The translations under genes were made by a program, and so were the position numbers. A DNA stretch of 64,000 nucleotides from Sulfuricurvum sp. GTDB taxonomy: Bacteria > Campylobacterota > Campylobacteria > Campylobacterales > Sulfurimonadaceae. Below the pieces are notes generated by a model. That model searched no databases. It was given only the letters and a program-made list of their open reading frames with translations, and was not told the DNA's origin. Location: the NCBI GenBank assembly GCA_028710885.1, contig JAQTTG010000001.1, positions 248,001 to 312,000 on the forward strand, given 5' to 3'. Shown piece after piece: positions 53,801-62,506 of the stretch (position 1 is its first letter; the number at the start of each line of letters is the position of its first letter).

Positions 53801-55274
53801 GAGTATCATCCCCCATTGATCCGACAGCCTCTTTACCATCACGCATCATCGGCTCAATTACCTGATCTACTACCTCTTGAGTAATGTTGAAATAGCGTTG
53901 TCGTTCAATCAAATTGCTCACATCATAATCGCAACGGGTAACGTATTGTTCATCCACGTGTTCTTGAAGATAAATCATGTGATCGTTGAGCCATTTCATG
54001 TACGGATTCGATGATTTAAGATATTGATTAATATCTTCGTCTTTGAGTACTTTTCCGAATTTCAAATCCAAGCCGATCATTTGGCCCGATTGCAAACGTC
54101 CACGTTCTTTGATTTGATCTTCACTGATGTCGATTACACCGTATTCGCTCGCGATGAGAAGCGTGTCATCATGGGTAATAATGTATTTGGAAGGGCGAAG
54201 ACCGTTACGATCGAGGACACACCCGATATAACGACCGTCGGTAAGAGAGAATGCCGCAGGACCGTCCCATGCTTCGAAAACAGTAGAGTGGTACTCATAG
54301 AAGGCGCGAAGCTTCGGGTCCATATGCGGAGCATTTTGCCACGGAGCAGGGATAACGGCACGCGCCGCTTTGAAGAAATCCATTCCGTTAATGATCAAAA
54401 ATTCAAAAAAGTTGTCGGCACTTGCACTGTCCGAACCGCCCGGTTGGAGGATCGGTAAAAGACGTGCGATCTCGGCATCGGTAAATACTTCACTCTTTAT
54501 CGATTCGGATTTGACCGCCACGTTAAAGCGGTTTGCTTCAACCGAGTTGATCTCACCATTGTGAGCTACCGCACGGAACGGTTGAGCCAAACGCCATTTA
54601 GGGAGAGTATTGGTCGAAAAGCGTTGGTGAAAAAGGGCAAAAGAGATTTTAAAATTTTCGTTTTGTAAATCGGTATAAAACTCTTTGATATGCGTCGGCA
54701 TAATCAAACCTTTGTACGATACAACTCGTGCTGACATAGAAGCGATGTAAAAATCAACCTCTGCTACCAAAGCATGTTCTATCTCTTTACGGCTCAAATA
54801 GAGCAATGCATCGAAACGTTGACTTGCCATTAATGAATTTGGGGTAACAAAAATATGAAAAATTTCCGGCAACGATGCAAGTGCTTGTTCACCCAATGCA
54901 TTAGTGTCAACAGGAACACGACGATTAAGAACTACTTTAAGGTCATTATCATTACAAATTTTTTCAAAATGTTCCAAATGTGAAACATTATTGGTAAATA
55001 CCACTGCAACAGCATACATTTCAGGAAGTTCAACCCCTGCATCCAATGCCGTAGAACGCATAAAATCATGCGGAATTGATAAAAGTAATCCGCTTCCGTC
55101 TCCTGTTTTACCATCAGCGGCTACTGCGCCACGGTGCATCATACGCTCTAACGCCGTAATCGCGTTTTCCAAATTTTCATGCGAAGGACGGTTTTTGATA
55201 TTTGCAATCAATCCAAATCCGCAGTTATCTTTAAATGATCGTAATAGGTCTTGGTATTCCACTCTAATCGTCAC
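50829..55274 (-). CDS. gltB: Glutamate synthase large subunit
   Basis: Large subunit of GOGAT (1481 aa). The amidotransferase domain has its nucleophile Cys in DNCGFGLIAN near residue 18, after a short leader that must be removed. Class II motifs FSTNTLPKWRLAQPFR and HNGEINSVEANR follow. The synthase domain contains the FMN region and the 3Fe-4S Cys set CKMLRICHVNKCSVG, and a C-terminal GXGXG beta-helix domain closes it. The start at GTG 55274 is very close to its AAAG; the GTG at 55262, with AAGGTGA upstream, is a good alternative. It leads the minus-strand run to 43.6 kb. Confidence 0.95.
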   Translation of the reverse strand: MTIRVEYQDLLRSFKDNCGFGLIANIKNRPSHENLENAITALERMMHRGAVAADGKTGDGSGLLLSIPHDFMRSTALDAGVELPEMYAVAVVFTNNVSHLEHFEKICNDNDLKVVLNRRVPVDTNALGEQALASLPEIFHIFVTPNSLMASQRFDALLYLSRKEIEHALVAEVDFYIASMSARVVSYKGLIMPTHIKEFYTDLQNENFKISFALFHQRFSTNTLPKWRLAQPFRAVAHNGEINSVEANRFNVAVKSESIKSEVFTDAEIARLLPILQPGGSDSASADNFFEFLIINGMDFFKAARAVIPAPWQNAPHMDPKLRAFYEYHSTVFEAWDGPAAFSLTDGRYIGCVLDRNGLRPSKYIITHDDTLLIASEYGVIDISEDQIKERGRLQSGQMIGLDLKFGKVLKDEDINQYLKSSNPYMKWLNDHMIYLQEHVDEQYVTRCDYDVSNLIERQRYFNITQEVVDQVIEPMMRDGKEAVGSMGDDTPLAAFSSVQRHFSDYFKQRFAQVTNPPIDPIREKVVMSLNTGFGETHNILDEIPSHANRLKAISPIIIREKLEVLKSFGDKKSPRHQSFYTNQEFSTAYKGSLKIALQSLVEQVIKAVREEGVRIVILDDSGLDNEHKVIPMVMAVGRISRALLDERIRHLASIVACTSEVIDSHGAATLIAYGASAVYPSLLFATVAARAERNEKEFNCSEAFKSVHHALNAGLLKIMSKMGIATIASYRNSGLFDVIGLSKEIVHECFGESHAMLPGLSYDDIDARLERNHKDAFEKNGFNHIFPLKIGGFYKFYNGQEHHDFNPDVIHAIHRVSKSGKREDFDKLSSLINSRGQKFIRDFFEFKSDRPAIDISEVEPKETIFKRFASAAMSLGSISPEAHECIAVAMNTIGAQSNSGEGGEDAARFGTLKNSKIKQVASGRFGVTPAYLRSAEEIQIKVAQGAKPGEGGQLPGHKVSGLIARLRYTMPGVTLISPPPHHDIYSIEDLAQLIFDMKQVNPNAKVAVKLVSSAGVGTIAAGVAKAYADKIIISGGDGGTGAAPLTSIKFAGNPWELGLSEAHNALKVNNLRGLVHVQTDGGLKTGTDIVKAALLGAESYAFGTGALTIIGCKMLRICHVNKCSVGIATQNEKLRGEFFNGTVEQLINYFTYLAEDVRKIMAQLGYKTMEEMVGRSDLLRVIDTEFAQKFDFSSVLHREEGVNTCQSASNEPFDLNEFEQDVLAEAMDAIKTPERPVKIVRDICNLNRSFGARISGEIAQYYGDKGLKENTIKLNLRGIAGQALGAFLINGVSIRLDGVANDYIGKGMHGGKIVIRSQNQGEAYAAGGNTCLYGATGGKLFISGSVGERFAVRNSGALAIVEGTGDNACEYMTGGVVVILGKTGINFGAGMTGGFAFVYDQDHSFVENVNRELIDALRIDTDDGDEARHYLKRLLKEYVAETESEMAQELLKNFRVEIRNFWLVRPKNLTKLPLNPDKGD

Positions 55275-55444
55275 CTTTCACCAGAAAATTTTGGCAAATT
55301 GTATTTTTTAATCTCTTTTTAAACATAAGTAGTTTAATGAGAGATGAAATTTTCTTATTTTAACGATAACAAGGTTAAAAACGGTTAAAATGATGAATAA
55401 TTTTTGATCATTTAAAAAAAAATGTGTAGAGTAGAGCCAGAAAT

Positions 55445-56062
55445 ATGCAGGGATTCATTATCAAACTCACTCGCGCACGTGAAGAAGATATGATTGTTAC
55501 TATCATAGCTGAGGAAAACTTACATACGCTTTATCGCTTCTATGGAGCGCGTCACAGTCCAATCAATATGGGATTTAAAATTGACTTTGAAGCTGAATAT
55601 TCTATGAAAACATCCATCGGAAGATTACGTGATGTTATCCATCTTGGATTTCCATGGATAGGGCAATACGAACGAATCCGTTTATGGCAACAATTCATTT
55701 CCCTTTTTTATCCCCATCTCAAAGATTCTGAATCAATCGGCAATTTTTATTTTTCACTTTTACATGATGCTTCAGTACGATGGAAGGAACAAAATCCAAA
55801 AAGAGTCGCAATTGAATCGTATGTCCGATTGTTAGATTATGAAGGGCGTTTGCACAAAGATCCTATTTGCTTTTTTTGTGATCTGCCGATAGAAAAAGAT
55901 ATCTCATTAATACGTGCTTTTTTACCTGCACATCAAAACTGTTCGCACACACTTACTATCAATCTAAAAGGGTTGGAATGGCTCTATTCCCATGCATCAA
56001 CACTTTTTTTAGATGATAATGAGATAGAACGACTGTGGTATGTTATTAACGAAGGATTATAG
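55445..56062 (+). CDS. recO: Probable recombination mediator RecO, short epsilon form
   Basis: A 205-residue protein that I read as the short, divergent RecO of Campylobacterota. RecO binds ssDNA and SSB and loads RecA together with RecR, whose gene is also in this window. The N-terminus QGFIIKLTRAREEDMIVTII fits the OB-fold start of RecO (KxxREzDxxVxI pattern). A reduced zinc region shows CFFCDLP and only one further Cys in HQNC, fewer than the four of zinc-binding RecO. Identification rests on overall pattern rather than a decisive motif. Confidence 0.7.
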   Translation: MQGFIIKLTRAREEDMIVTIIAEENLHTLYRFYGARHSPINMGFKIDFEAEYSMKTSIGRLRDVIHLGFPWIGQYERIRLWQQFISLFYPHLKDSESIGNFYFSLLHDASVRWKEQNPKRVAIESYVRLLDYEGRLHKDPICFFCDLPIEKDISLIRAFLPAHQNCSHTLTINLKGLEWLYSHASTLFLDDNEIERLWYVINEGL

Positions 56063-56118
56063 GTACATTATTTGCTTATACTTACACAATTTAAAATCAA
56101 TAAATAATTGAGACTATT

Positions 56119-56364
56119 ATGCGCACCAACAAACTCAGAGAAGCTGTATTACGTAAATACATTTCTCAACCTAAGCCCTCTATCTATAAATATACCCACA
56201 ATAAAACAAAACCTTCTACCCTTGAAGAATTTTACCGTGAAGTCCATATTAAACAAGCGATTCATCATGAACACTCTTATCAAAATAAAAATGCTGAGGA
56301 AATTGAATTCCTGATGGTCTCAAATCGCAAGTTGATTGATGATCAGCGCAATCGTTTAAAATAA
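56119..56364 (+). CDS. Small charged protein of unknown function
   Basis: An 81-residue soluble protein, rich in Lys, His and Glu. The N-terminal part (RTNKLREAVLRKYISQPKPS) is basic and the C-terminal part is helical (EEIEFLMVSNRKLIDDQRNR). No family is recognised. It lies 17 bp upstream of the HerA-like ATPase gene in the same direction and could be a small partner of it. The ATG at 56119 has no strong ribosome binding site. It overlaps an alternative frame from 56108 that I consider spurious. Confidence 0.55.
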   Translation: MRTNKLREAVLRKYISQPKPSIYKYTHNKTKPSTLEEFYREVHIKQAIHHEHSYQNKNAEEIEFLMVSNRKLIDDQRNRLK

Positions 56365-56380
56365 TATTCAAAGGATATTT

Positions 56381-57829
56381 ATGCCAGATCCACAGCCTAT
56401 TGCAAAATACGGAGATGAGTTTCTAACACTCTTGCCCTCTATGGCTAATCGACATGGCCTTATTACTGGAGCAACTGGAACTGGTAAAACGATTACGTTG
56501 CAAAAATTGATTGAAAGTTTCGCATCTATTGGTGTCCCTTGCGTAGTTAGTGACATCAAAGGAGATCTAAGCGGTATTGCCCAACTAGGTGGTAATAATT
56601 CAAAAGTTAGCGAAAGACTAATCTCAATGGGGTTGGAAGAAACGTATGATCAATGTCCTGTAACTTTTTGGGATGTATGGGGTGAAAACGGTCATCCTGT
56701 ACGAACAACTATCAGCGATATGGGACCTCTCTTACTTGCTCAATTATTAGGATTAAATGAAACACAAAGTGGTGTTTTAACTCTAACGTTCAAAGTTGCG
56801 GATGATGAAGGGCTAGCATTGCTTGATCTCAAAGATTTACGTGCAATGATTCAAAATGTCGGTGAACGTTCTAAAGAGTTGAGTTTACGCTACGGCAATA
56901 TTTCCAGTGCATCAATCGGAGCAATACAACGTGCGCTGCTAACTCTGGAATCTCAAGGTGGTGAAAAACTTTTTGGTGAACCGATGCTTAACATAAGTGA
57001 TCTTATCCAAAGTGTAGATGGCAAAGGGGTAGTCAATCTCCTCGATGCTACTAAACTGATGAATACGCCAAAACTCTATGCTTCTCTTTTGTTATGGGTA
57101 CTTTCAGAGTTGTTTGAAACTCTCCCAGAAGCAGGAGATTCTAATGTTCCAAAACTTCTTTTCTTTTTTGATGAAGCCCATTTACTCTTTAATGATGCCC
57201 CTAACGTTTTAATCGAAAAAATTGAACAAGTTGTACGACTCATCCGATCTAAAGGGGTTGGTATTTACTTTATTACCCAACACCCCAATGATATTCCTGA
57301 AAAAATAGCCGCACAGTTAGGAAATCGGGTTGCACATGCATTACGTGCTTTTACTCCAAAAGATCAACAAGCTGTACGTGCAGCTGCCGAGACAATGCGG
57401 GATAATGTAAATTTAGATGAAAAAACAGCGTTAATGGAGTTAGGAGTCGGTGAAGCATTAATCTCATTCTTAGATGAAAAAGGGACTCCAGGGATTACCC
57501 AGCGTGCCCTAATAATCCCTCCTCTCTCTCATATCGGACCAATCACGGCTGAACTTCGTCAAACCCTTATCCGTTCTTCCATCGTCGGGGATACTTATGA
57601 TCAGACAATTGACAATGAGTCAGCATATGAGCTTCTCAATAAACGCTTGGGAGAACAAGCAACAAAAAAAGAACAAGATGCTCAAATTTTTGCTCAACAA
57701 AAACAAGAGAGAACCAGCAATAGAGAAAGTGCAGTAGAAGCATTAGCAAAATCAGCAGCCCGTGCCATTGGTTCACAACTTGGCCGAGCTATTATTCGCG
57801 GTGTATTGGGAAGTATATTTAAAAAATAA
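56381..57829 (+). CDS. HerA/FtsK-like ATPase, DUF853 family
   Basis: A 482-residue P-loop ATPase of the DUF853 family, related to HerA bipolar helicases. Walker A reads GATGTGKTITLQKL, near residues 28-41; SDIKGDLSGIAQLGG and the Walker B FFDEAHLLF follow, then a sensor-type YFITQHPNDIPEK. The C-terminus ends in a charged coiled part and AARAIGSQLGRAIIRGVLGS, typical of the family. It has no NurA or nuclease neighbour. Function in bacteria is unclear; DNA translocation is assumed. AAAGGAT precedes the ATG. Confidence 0.87.
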   Translation: MPDPQPIAKYGDEFLTLLPSMANRHGLITGATGTGKTITLQKLIESFASIGVPCVVSDIKGDLSGIAQLGGNNSKVSERLISMGLEETYDQCPVTFWDVWGENGHPVRTTISDMGPLLLAQLLGLNETQSGVLTLTFKVADDEGLALLDLKDLRAMIQNVGERSKELSLRYGNISSASIGAIQRALLTLESQGGEKLFGEPMLNISDLIQSVDGKGVVNLLDATKLMNTPKLYASLLLWVLSELFETLPEAGDSNVPKLLFFFDEAHLLFNDAPNVLIEKIEQVVRLIRSKGVGIYFITQHPNDIPEKIAAQLGNRVAHALRAFTPKDQQAVRAAAETMRDNVNLDEKTALMELGVGEALISFLDEKGTPGITQRALIIPPLSHIGPITAELRQTLIRSSIVGDTYDQTIDNESAYELLNKRLGEQATKKEQDAQIFAQQKQERTSNRESAVEALAKSAARAIGSQLGRAIIRGVLGSIFKK

Positions 57830-57844
57830 AGATTTAATCTATTA

Positions 57845-58249
57845 TTAAATTTCGTAAAAATGGGGTTGATAGGCTTGATCGAGTTCGGAGAGTTTCATTC
57901 CAAAAATGCCTTTCATTTTTTCTTCAATATCATTCCAAAAATATTCTAAAATCAAACTGGATCCTACATTTCCATCAATCTTATAAAATGGCCCTTCTAA
58001 TGCTTCAATAATCTCTATCACCTCAATTTCATGAGGCTGACGTGATAATTTATAGCCACCAGAAGCACCGCGAATGCTGCTTACCAAATTATTACGACGT
58101 AAAATAGAAAGAAGTTGTTCAAGATAACCGTGTGATATTTGTGTCATAGCAGATAACTCACGCACTTGCATCGCCCTCCCCTTTGGAGCATGTGAGAGAA
58201 CATGCATTGCGGCAAGTCCATAGATTGCTTTAGAAGAGAGTGCTGACAT
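57845..58249 (-). CDS. Rrf2-family regulator without cysteines
   Basis: A 134-residue winged-helix regulator of the Rrf2/IscR family. The HTH region is seen in MQVRELSAMTQISHGYLEQLL and the wing in SSIRGASGGYKLSR. Typical IscR or NsrR carry three Cys that bind a Fe-S cluster, but this protein has no Cys at all. It may therefore act without a cluster, like CymR, or with another ligand. The gene overlaps the DUF4395 gene by 1 nt and is co-transcribed from the consensus promoter at 58717-58745. The target is unknown; autoregulation is likely. Confidence 0.88.
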   Translation of the reverse strand: MSALSSKAIYGLAAMHVLSHAPKGRAMQVRELSAMTQISHGYLEQLLSILRRNNLVSSIRGASGGYKLSRQPHEIEVIEIIEALEGPFYKIDGNVGSSLILEYFWNDIEEKMKGIFGMKLSELDQAYQPHFYEI

Positions 58250-58692
58250 TATTCAAAGCCTTTCGGAAAGATTTTTTTAGTAATATAATAAATTTTACAC
58301 GCAATGCAATAACCAAAAAACAACTCTAACGCTGCACACGAGAGAAAAATTCCTGCAATAATGTTAACAACGCTGATAGAACCCATAAATTGCGCAATAC
58401 CTATTGCAATAACAAAACCTAGTCCAAAAAATGCCGCCAAACGTTTAGCACCCGCATCTTCCATATTGATTGGCAAAGAAAATTTTACTTGAAGCATTAA
58501 TGAAAGATTATTAATAATACTAAGTTGTTTTTGCCCAGACAATCTAAAACAAAAATCAATAATTAAAAAAGCTAAGATCACTAAATAGTGTGTCACTAAA
58601 AATCCGATAATACCACTAACCACAAACAACGTATTGATTCGTGTAACGGTAGCATCAACTTGACGAAAAATTAAAGGGCATTGTTGAGCCAT
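58249..58692 (-). CDS. DUF4395 family membrane protein
   Basis: A 147-residue integral membrane protein with about four spans. It matches DUF4395, as I recall it, in CPLIFRQVDATVTRIN near the start and the late GYCIACKIYY. The Cys pair in YCIAC and the early Cys may bind metal or thiol. It lies directly upstream of an Rrf2-type regulator, with the genes overlapping. That links it to redox, sulfur or metal status, but no function is known to me. TAGGAG precedes the ATG at 58692. Confidence 0.75.
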   Translation of the reverse strand: MAQQCPLIFRQVDATVTRINTLFVVSGIIGFLVTHYLVILAFLIIDFCFRLSGQKQLSIINNLSLMLQVKFSLPINMEDAGAKRLAAFFGLGFVIAIGIAQFMGSISVVNIIAGIFLSCAALELFFGYCIACKIYYITKKIFPKGFE

Positions 58693-58716
58693 GACGATCT
58701 CCTAAATATTTATGTC

Positions 58717-58745
58717 ATATTAATAGAGTATTTTTTTATTGTCAA
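58717..58745 (-). promoter_or_regulatory. Consensus sigma-70 promoter of the DUF4395-Rrf2 pair
   Basis: TTGACA (58740-58745), a 17-bp spacer and TAATAT (58717-58722) on the minus strand. This is the one promoter in the window with a full -35 box. The ATACTTGACA...TACTC pattern could also suit Rrf2 binding, so autoregulation is possible. Confidence 0.6.
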
Positions 58746-58784
58746 GTATCCATACCATTTTACTAATGTATAAAAAAATGGTTC

Positions 58785-58805
58785 AAAAAAAAGGGGCGAA
58801 CCCCT
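58785..58805 (-). terminator. Intrinsic terminator of the sensory cassette
   Basis: On the minus strand, AGGGG and CCCCT arms enclose the stable tetraloop TTCG, followed by a run of eight T. It lies nine bases beyond the CheY-like gene and is the best terminator in the window. Confidence 0.8.
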
Positions 58806-58814
58806 CAGAAAATA

Positions 58815-59186
58815 TTAATGACGTTTTTTAACCAATTCACGAACTTTTTGCTCAACGTTTGCCAATGAGTCAAATGGTTTCAACAAATAATGATCAGCCC
58901 CAATTTTATGGCTGTGCAACACTTTGTCCAAAGTCGAATATGCCGTCATCATAATAACGGCGCATGATGGATCTTTCGTTTTTATCTCTTCTAAAACACT
59001 CAAACCATCTCTCTGAGGCATCATAATATCAAGCAAGACTCCATCATACTCTCCTGAGCGGAAATGGCTCATTGCCGTAATCGGATTATCAAAATAGGTG
59101 ACTTTAAAATCCCCTGAACGTCCTAGTGCTTTTTCCAACATAGTACCGATCGATGCCTCATCATCAACAATCATTATACGTATCAT
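58815..59186 (-). CDS. CheY-like single-domain response regulator
   Basis: A 123-residue receiver without an output domain. The acidic pair in IVDDE, the phospho-Asp in VLLDIMMPQ, Thr in MMTAYS and Lys in YLLKPF are all present. Its ATG overlaps the chemoreceptor gene by 4 nt, and a kinase gene lies one further upstream, so it probably receives phosphate from that kinase. It may act on the flagellar motor or on other proteins. A strong terminator follows. Confidence 0.9.
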   Translation of the reverse strand: MIRIMIVDDEASIGTMLEKALGRSGDFKVTYFDNPITAMSHFRSGEYDGVLLDIMMPQRDGLSVLEEIKTKDPSCAVIMMTAYSTLDKVLHSHKIGADHYLLKPFDSLANVEQKVRELVKKRH

Positions 59187-60508
59187 TTTTCCCCTCCAAA
59201 TAGATGTCCAATCGCTGTTCCCATAAGATTTTCTGTTTTTTCTGCAACTAATATATCCAACGCAGTAAATACTTCTTTACTAGCTTCTTCTATCGCTTTG
59301 ATACGCATTTCTATCTGATGTCGCGAGCATAACATTTTTCCATCACCACAATCTGCAATTAATGCATTTGCCTGAGAATGGACAACTGAATGTGGTTTTT
59401 CAAGTCTACTATAAGATTTTAACATACCAAATTCTTGTTTTCCGACTCCATTATCGTACCATTTTCCTAAACGGCATGCGTGATGATCGACAGCTTTAAA
59501 ATCATTCTCTTGACCAAATAAGAAAGCGTACACATTATTTTTATATATAACATGGTCAATTTTTGCCAAATTACTAAAAATGTAATTGCTGATATCCATA
59601 ATTTCATAAACACTGCGAGATGCATTACGTTGAAAAATAGCCATTTTATCACTCATTTGTGATACTTCGTTTTTGGTAAATAAAACAATTTCAGATAATT
59701 GTTCTGTATCTGTTTCAATTTCATTAGTATCTTGCTGCATAGACTGGATCACTATCTCAATCTCTTTAGTCGCTTTTTGAGTTCTCTCAGCTAATTTACG
59801 AACCTCATCGGCTACAACAGCAAATCCACGACCATGCTCACCCGCACGTGCTGCTTCAATAGCCGCATTCAATGCTAAAAGATTGGTTTGATCTGCAATG
59901 TCTTTGATTAGGGATACTACATTGGAAACTTCATGTGATCGAGAGACTAAATTGGCTGTTGTAGAAATAGTCCCTTCCATTAATTCTGAAAGTTTATTCA
60001 TATGCATATCGACATGATTGGCAATCTTTAACCCCTCATCAGAACCTTGCGCTGTTTCACGCGATTGTTCTACCAATTCTTTAAGCTTTTCTAAGATTTC
60101 CATAAATACTTTTTGTGTCGCATATAATGAGCCTCGAATACTCTGCTGATGCATTTCAAGTAGTCCACCGTCTCCAGAATTTCCAACAACTGTAGATTTA
60201 ATCAAAATATATGCTTTATTACCGTTACTCAAATTTTTCTGAATGACTGTTGCTTCGCATTCACCTGCAATAATCTCATCCAAGCCTTTACGTAATTCGC
60301 GAACAACCACATCTTTATTAGTAATTGATAGAGCTTTTGTATTATAAAAAATAGGTTCATCGTTAGTATCTAAAACGATTACTGCTTCTTTATCACTAAT
60401 CGATGCAATCTCTTTATAGAGTGCCAATTCAGCAACTAACATATCACGTTCTACACGTAAAAGGTCTGCCTCTTCTTTGTATTTACTTGCATTTGAATTA
60501 AAAAACAT
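59183..60508 (-). CDS. Soluble chemoreceptor with C-terminal CZB zinc domain
   Basis: A 441-residue cytoplasmic methyl-accepting protein without membrane spans. A coiled start (about 8-35) leads to a PAS-like domain (about 38-115, [14 protein letters not shown]). The signalling hairpin has [20 protein letters not shown] and [16 protein letters not shown]. The C-terminal CZB domain has its zinc ligands in [20 protein letters not shown] and [11 protein letters not shown] domains sense zinc-linked redox signals such as hypochlorous acid. It overlaps the kinase gene upstream by 11 nt and the CheY-like gene downstream by 4 nt. Confidence 0.88.
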   Translation of the reverse strand: MFFNSNASKYKEEADLLRVERDMLVAELALYKEIASISDKEAVIVLDTNDEPIFYNTKALSITNKDVVVRELRKGLDEIIAGECEATVIQKNLSNGNKAYILIKSTVVGNSGDGGLLEMHQQSIRGSLYATQKVFMEILEKLKELVEQSRETAQGSDEGLKIANHVDMHMNKLSELMEGTISTTANLVSRSHEVSNVVSLIKDIADQTNLLALNAAIEAARAGEHGRGFAVVADEVRKLAERTQKATKEIEIVIQSMQQDTNEIETDTEQLSEIVLFTKNEVSQMSDKMAIFQRNASRSVYEIMDISNYIFSNLAKIDHVIYKNNVYAFLFGQENDFKAVDHHACRLGKWYDNGVGKQEFGMLKSYSRLEKPHSVVHSQANALIADCGDGKMLCSRHQIEMRIKAIEEASKEVFTALDILVAEKTENLMGTAIGHLFGGEK

Positions 60509-62405
60509 CTATTTTCTCCTCATATATTTTTAATACGATTTCAAATACTGCACCTTGATTATCATTTGCAACACGTATTATCCCACCGTGCTTATCAATA
60601 ATCGCTTTTGCAACATTTAATCCTATACCCATACTCTTTTTCTTCTCTCCACTGATAGAAAAATCAAAGATACCTTCCAGCATCGATTCAGGTATTCCAC
60701 CGGCATTATCACCAATTCGGACAATAATCTCATCCGCTTGTTGAATCAGCTGAACATCAATTCGGCGTTTTTTGTATGTTATTGTACCCTTTTCAAACTC
60801 ATCTAGCGCATTATTCAGAATAATTATCCATACCTGCTCGAGACGGGTAGATATCCCCATCGTCTGCCATCCAGTCTCATCATATTTCGTCATTGGATTA
60901 AAAAGATCTGTGTTAAATTTTATTGGAACGATATGTTTTGAACGATTGTAAACGATTCTTAATGCATAAACCAATGTCATCTGCACACTGCATGGCTTTA
61001 TCTCTTCTTTACCGGTTCCGGCAAATTCATACATCGAATTCACTATAGATTCAATTCGTTCTATCCCCTCATCAATTGGCTTAAATAAGTTCAAAGCTTC
61101 AGGTAATTTATCTTCACACTCCCATTTTAGTAACTCGACATTTCCTTTGATATATGTTATCGGAGTATTAATTTCATGCGTGATAGCAGCAGCCAAACGC
61201 CCAACACTCATCAATTTCGCATCACTTATTTTTTCTTCTTTATGTCGTTCAAAATCGGTAACATCCACAAAATACAAAACATGGTATTGTTCATTTTTAA
61301 TCAGTGGATTAGGCATTGACCCCATATGTACAGTATAGTAAAATTTGTTCTGATTTAAATCCACTGACACAATGCGACCATTAATATTCCCTTTTTTGAC
61401 TTCTCTAACAATTGTTTCTAATGCCATTTTTTGGGAAGATTTTTTGGACAAGACAGGTTCGAGTCCATGTTGTGTTTCAACCATCCATGCCCATAAATCA
61501 CACGAATTTAAAAATTCTTCAAATTTTCTATACCCTTTAACATTCAAAAATTTTCGGTTCGCCATAATCGCTGTATAACTGTGATCAAATAAAATGGCCA
61601 AGGAGGTATCATAATCGATCAATTGTTTCATGCTTACCAAAATTGCTTGTTTCATCTCACTCACATCATGACCAATAAAAACGATCTCTTCGATTTCGCC
61701 AAATCGATCCAAGACAGCATAAATAGTCGAATCCACGGTAACCGTTTTATTTCCAACCCCAACAACCTCGATAATTCCCCGATATATTTCTCCTGCTTGG
61801 AGACGCGCTCGAACCAAAGTTCTAAGATATACCCAGAAGCGCTCTTCTACAAACCGCATCCAATGTTTTCCCACCATCTCTTCAGATGATATCCCAATAA
61901 GTTTACTCAAAAGTGAATTGACTTCAACAACTTTCCCACTTTGTTCCATCCTAAGAACTAAAGCAGTTTTTGAGATTGACCCGAACATTAAATTAATTTG
62001 TTTAAACGCTTGTTGAGCTTGTTTAGTTTCAATAGATTGTTGGATCAAACGCTCTACTACCTTTTTAACTGCGGTAGGAAGTAACGGTTTAAGGAGGTAT
62101 TTATCTACTCCAACATCAATTGCTTTTAAAAAAAGATCACTTCCATGTGCACTCGAAATAACCACCGTTTTGATTGATGGATTTAATATTTTACTACGAC
62201 TTATGATTTCAAAAATCTGTGGGTTCATCTCCATTGGATGGAGAATTAGTAAATCAATATCATCAAAGTTTTCAGGTAAATGGCTTTGAATACTTAAATT
62301 TGTATTTGTAAAATTCAGCACTTCACCAAATGGATCTTGGCTAGAAAGATTTTGATTATCTATCGACCAGTCGGTTACATAAACAATTTGAACGATTTTA
62401 TTCAT
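60498..62405 (-). CDS. PAS histidine kinase with N-terminal pseudo-receiver
   Basis: A soluble kinase of 635 aa. Residues 1-125 fold like a receiver, with Ser in VVISSAHG and Lys in YLLKPL, but the position of the phospho-Asp reads ILHPME, where Asp is replaced by His. Two PAS domains follow (about 145-255 and 265-390). HisKA has His in [13 protein letters not shown]. The ATPase domain has [18 protein letters not shown] and [10 protein letters not shown], so it is likely active. It is the first gene of the three-gene sensory cassette. Signal and partner remain unknown. Confidence 0.87.
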   Translation of the reverse strand: MNKIVQIVYVTDWSIDNQNLSSQDPFGEVLNFTNTNLSIQSHLPENFDDIDLLILHPMEMNPQIFEIISRSKILNPSIKTVVISSAHGSDLFLKAIDVGVDKYLLKPLLPTAVKKVVERLIQQSIETKQAQQAFKQINLMFGSISKTALVLRMEQSGKVVEVNSLLSKLIGISSEEMVGKHWMRFVEERFWVYLRTLVRARLQAGEIYRGIIEVVGVGNKTVTVDSTIYAVLDRFGEIEEIVFIGHDVSEMKQAILVSMKQLIDYDTSLAILFDHSYTAIMANRKFLNVKGYRKFEEFLNSCDLWAWMVETQHGLEPVLSKKSSQKMALETIVREVKKGNINGRIVSVDLNQNKFYYTVHMGSMPNPLIKNEQYHVLYFVDVTDFERHKEEKISDAKLMSVGRLAAAITHEINTPITYIKGNVELLKWECEDKLPEALNLFKPIDEGIERIESIVNSMYEFAGTGKEEIKPCSVQMTLVYALRIVYNRSKHIVPIKFNTDLFNPMTKYDETGWQTMGISTRLEQVWIIILNNALDEFEKGTITYKKRRIDVQLIQQADEIIVRIGDNAGGIPESMLEGIFDFSISGEKKKSMGIGLNVAKAIIDKHGGIIRVANDNQGAVFEIVLKIYEEKIDVF

Positions 62406-62468
62406 GATTTTTTAGTTTTTCCATAATAGCAGATTATTTTTTTTCATCTTAGCGTAATTTTATTGAGA

Positions 62469-62474
62469 TACAAT
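62469..62474 (+). promoter_or_regulatory. Possible -10 box for the rhodanese gene
   Basis: TACAAT 32 bases before ATG 62507, with GAAGGA at 62491-62496. A second TACAAT at 62481-62486 is too close to the ribosome site to be preferred. Confidence 0.35.
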
Positions 62475-62506
62475 CACGTTTACAATATTTTGAAGGACTT
62501 TATTCG

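Noticed and set aside
57832-57850. AT-only hairpin between the HerA-like and Rrf2 genes as a terminator
   Set aside because: Seven A/T pairs only and it overlaps the Rrf2 stop codon; too weak to call.
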